64,000 nucleotides of DNA from Chitinophagaceae bacterium (GTDB taxonomy: Bacteria > Bacteroidota > Bacteroidia > Chitinophagales > Chitinophagaceae), in NCBI GenBank assembly GCA_023957155.1, contig JAMLHK010000014.1, positions 1-64,000 of the forward strand. The letters run 5' to 3'. The translations under genes and the position numbers were made by a program. Shown in pieces: positions 62,212 through 64,000 of the stretch (position 1 is the first letter of the stretch; each line of letters opens with the position of its first letter). The notes beneath the pieces are model-generated. The model saw only the letters and a program-made list of their open reading frames with translations. It did no database searches and was not told the origin of the DNA.

Positions 62212-62517
62212 ATGAATGTAAACATTCAAACTGTGCATTTTGACGCCGCATCAAGTTTGCTTGAGCATGTTAACAAAAAGATCAAAAAACTGAACAATTT
62301 CCACGACAGGATTGTCGCTATTGATGTGTACCTGAAACTGGATAATGTGTCGCACCAGATCAAAGACAAGATTGCAGAGATTAAAGTGAAGGTGCCGCGT
62401 TACGCTTTTTTCTCCAAAGAATCCTCCAAATCTTTCGAAGAATCGTTTGATGCTGCTTTAGATTCTATCATAGAGCAGATTAAACGAAAAAAAGATAAAC
62501 AAGTACAAGCTGCGTAA
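62212..62517 (+). CDS. hpf: Short-form ribosome hibernation-promoting factor (HPF/RaiA)
   Basis: A 101-residue protein that binds the 30S decoding centre and stalls ribosomes in slow growth. Seen are MNVNIQTVHFDAASSLLEHV, the IVAIDVYLKL strand and SSKSFEESFDAALDSIIEQIKR. Only the N-terminal domain is present (short type). It follows xer and ends at a GC-rich terminator before the tRNA cluster. Confidence 0.92.
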   Translation: MNVNIQTVHFDAASSLLEHVNKKIKKLNNFHDRIVAIDVYLKLDNVSHQIKDKIAEIKVKVPRYAFFSKESSKSFEESFDAALDSIIEQIKRKKDKQVQAA

Positions 62518-62520
62518 AGA

Positions 62521-62542
62521 AGGCCCCGGAAGGGGCTTTTTT
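62521..62542 (+). terminator. Terminator after hpf
   Basis: AGGCCCC at 62521-62527 pairs with GGGGCTT at 62532-62538 over a GGAA loop, followed by four more T residues. It ends the rpsU-xer-hpf transcript. Confidence 0.85.
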
Positions 62543-62729
62543 ATTTCCTTTCTTTGGCTTTCCCGTTGCTTATTCTCCCTATTATATGTTCCGGTTCTCT
62601 CCTTCTTAAAAAATTGTTACCATAAATTTTTGCATTTGAAGATTTCCATTACCTTTGCCTTCCCAAAAAAAGGGGTAGTACGCCTGTTGGGTGTAAAGTT
62701 CTTTATAGGATTGAATTTCAGCAAAATGC

Positions 62730-62803
62730 CAGTGTAGCTCAGTTGGCCAGAGCAGCTGATTTGTAATCAGCGGGTCGGGGGTTCGAATCCCTCTACTGGC
62801 TCA
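62730..62803 (+). tRNA. tRNA-Thr (TGT)
   Basis: Seventy-four nt with acceptor GCCAGTG/TACTGGC, D-loop GTTGGCC, anticodon loop TTTGTAA (anticodon TGT) and T-arm GGGGGTTCGAATCCCTC. CCA is not encoded. It is the first of the thr-tyr-gly-thr-tuf series, the same order as in E. coli before tufB. Confidence 0.95.
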
Positions 62804-62893
62804 GTGCTTTACTGTGTTATATCGTGTGAGTTGGCAAGACGGTAGTTGCCGCCATCTTTCATATATTTTACATAGCAGGCTTTTAGACAATTT

Positions 62894-62976
62894 GGGCAAG
62901 TAGCCAAGTGGCCAACGGCAACAGACTGTAAATCTGTCCTCTTCGGAGTTCGGTGGTTCGAATCCATCCTTGCCCA
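62894..62976 (+). tRNA. tRNA-Tyr (GTA)
   Basis: An 83-nt class II tRNA: acceptor GGGCAAG/CTTGCCC, anticodon loop CTGTAAA, long variable arm TCCTCTTCGGAGTTCGG, T-loop TTCGAAT and discriminator A. Confidence 0.95.
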
Positions 62977-62982
62977 CGGAAT

Positions 62983-63109
62983 AATTTGAAAATGTATCAA
63001 TTTGAAGATTTGAAAATGATACGTTTTCTATAGACGAAGTTCTTTACAGGTTTGATATTGATGATGGGGTGCAATTTTCAAATTAACTCATTTTCAAATT
63101 TTCAAATTA
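62983..63109. repeat. Inverted octamer repeats between tRNA-Tyr and tRNA-Gly
   Basis: TTGAAAAT-type units at 62983-63018 and their reverse complements (ATTTTCAA) at 63072-63109 face each other across 53 bp and could form a long AT-rich hairpin. This is the octamer family of 802-881. Confidence 0.7.
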
Positions 63110-63113
63110 GTAA

Positions 63114-63186
63114 GCGGGAGTAGCTCATTTGGTAGAGCGATAGCCTTCCAAGCTATAGGTGGCCGGTTCGAGCCCGGTCTCCCGCT
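63114..63186 (+). tRNA. tRNA-Gly (TCC)
   Basis: Seventy-three nt with acceptor GCGGGAG/CTCCCGC, anticodon loop CTTCCAA (anticodon TCC) and T-loop TTCGAGC. It is the third tRNA of the cluster. Confidence 0.95.
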
Positions 63187-63261
63187 CTTAGGTTTGGCGT
63201 TTGTAGTTTTTGAAGTTGGGCCAACTGGAAACTACAAGCTGTAAACGCTTAAGCTGAGGTC

Positions 63262-63360
63262 ATCGTTGCAGTTCAGTGGCAGCGCATCCCGCTGTTAGGC
63301 GGGAAGGTTGAGAGTTCTTTTAATGCGAAGTGAGAAGTGAAAGTGGCTCTCACATTGGCT
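63262..63360 (+). pseudogene. tRNA-like copy A with enlarged T-loop
   Basis: A 99-nt relative of tRNA-Thr(GGT) and copy B. The D arm is weakened (AGTTCAGTGGCAGCGCAT), the anticodon arm reads CCCGCTGTTAGGCGGG, and after the TTC of the T-arm come about 28 extra nt before CTCAC and a decayed acceptor CATTGGC. The 5' acceptor is altered (ATCGTTG). Unlikely to yield a working tRNA. Confidence 0.75.
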
Positions 63361-63366
63361 ATACAT

Positions 63367-63466
63367 GCCGTTGTAGCTCAGTGGTAGAGCATCCCGCTGT
63401 TAAGCGGGAAGATCGTGAGTTCTTTTTAATGCGAAGTGAGAAGTGAAAGTGGCTCTCACATTGGCT
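63367..63466 (+). pseudogene. tRNA-like copy B with T-loop insertion
   Basis: A 100-nt element whose first 30 nt are identical to the 5' end of tRNA-Thr(GGT) at 63473. The anticodon arm is CCCGCTGTTAAGCGGG: GTT would be an Asn anticodon, but the loop is 6 or 8 nt rather than 7. GTGAG/CTCAC forms a T-stem enclosing a 34-35 nt loop that contains GAAGTGAGAAGTGAAAGTGG. The 3' acceptor CATTGGC pairs with GCCGTTG except for one U-U and one G-U. Confidence 0.8.
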
Positions 63467-63472
63467 ATACAT

Positions 63473-63544
<72 letters not shown>

Positions 63545-63598
63545 CAAAAATGTTAACAATGAATACTCCCTGACCGGGGTATATAAAAATAGTGTAAA

Positions 63599-63612
63599 GC
63601 AAACCAGTTTGC
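63599..63612. promoter_or_regulatory. Inverted repeat upstream of tuf
   Basis: GCAAAC-CA-GTTTGC, a perfect 6-bp dyad about 70 bp before the tuf ATG. No exact TAnnTTTG promoter was seen between tRNA-Thr and tuf, so tuf may be cotranscribed with the tRNAs. Confidence 0.3.
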
Positions 63613-63680
63613 ACCCTGTAATAATAATGTTTGCGGGATGCAGCTACAATTTTAAACCGCAACTTTAAAACAGATAACAG

Positions 63681-64000
<320 letters not shown>

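Overview
The window is a 64 kb piece of a Bacteroidota chromosome, most like the Chitinophagaceae. Supporting signs are a SusC/SusD pair, a bacillithiol-type YtxJ protein, an outer-membrane/lipoprotein-rich gene set, promoters of the Bacteroidota type (TTTG about 19 bp upstream of TAnnTTTG), near absence of Shine-Dalgarno sequences except a perfect one before rpsU, and the gene order rpsU-xer-hpf-tRNA-tuf. No prophage, insertion sequence, CRISPR array or replication origin was seen. Product names rest on recognising motifs in the translated sequence; no database search was possible.

Layout. 1-4084: end of an ABC exporter, a GNAT acetyltransferase, then acpP-fabF-rnc. 4311-8796: a three-gene module of ECF sigma factor, membrane anti-sigma-like protein and a large exported TPR-CHAT protease-like protein. 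9337-19877: mixed metabolic and secreted genes (sugar isomerase-like, esterase, radC, prs, rplY/ctc, pth, FAH-family hydrolase, Tat-exported phospholipase C). 20066-27957: transporters (YeiH, CDF), a small KKDGTPDKR-repeat protein, acyl-CoA dehydrogenase, YggS, M13 peptidase and a lone, atypical lipoprotein gene.

28323-37991: a minus-strand run of mgtA plus four genes of a type best known from Planctomycetes (PSCyt1/DUF1549/DUF1553, DUF1501, NHL propeller, DUF2231-cytochrome-LRR). 38272-43462: manA, rnhA, an NTF2-like cassette-type gene, an acyl-CoA carboxylase beta subunit and two small secreted proteins. 43767-50403: parE-DUF1835-DUF4260-parC-murQ, probably cotranscribed. 50571-55244: SusC/SusD behind a CAAACGTTTG palindrome. 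55364-60759: ytxJ, ahcY, an ExbB/ExbD pair, prmC and ribE. 60867-64000: rpsU, xer recombinase, hpf, tRNAs Thr(TGT), Tyr, Gly, two aberrant tRNA-like copies, tRNA-Thr(GGT) and the start of tuf.

The most unusual signals are (a) two tRNA-Thr-derived copies whose T-loops carry an insertion of about 28 nt, in a 105-106 bp tandem array; (b) a heptanucleotide tandem repeat, otherwise found between genes here, running in frame through the prmC coding sequence; and (c) the sigma/anti-sigma/exported CHAT module.
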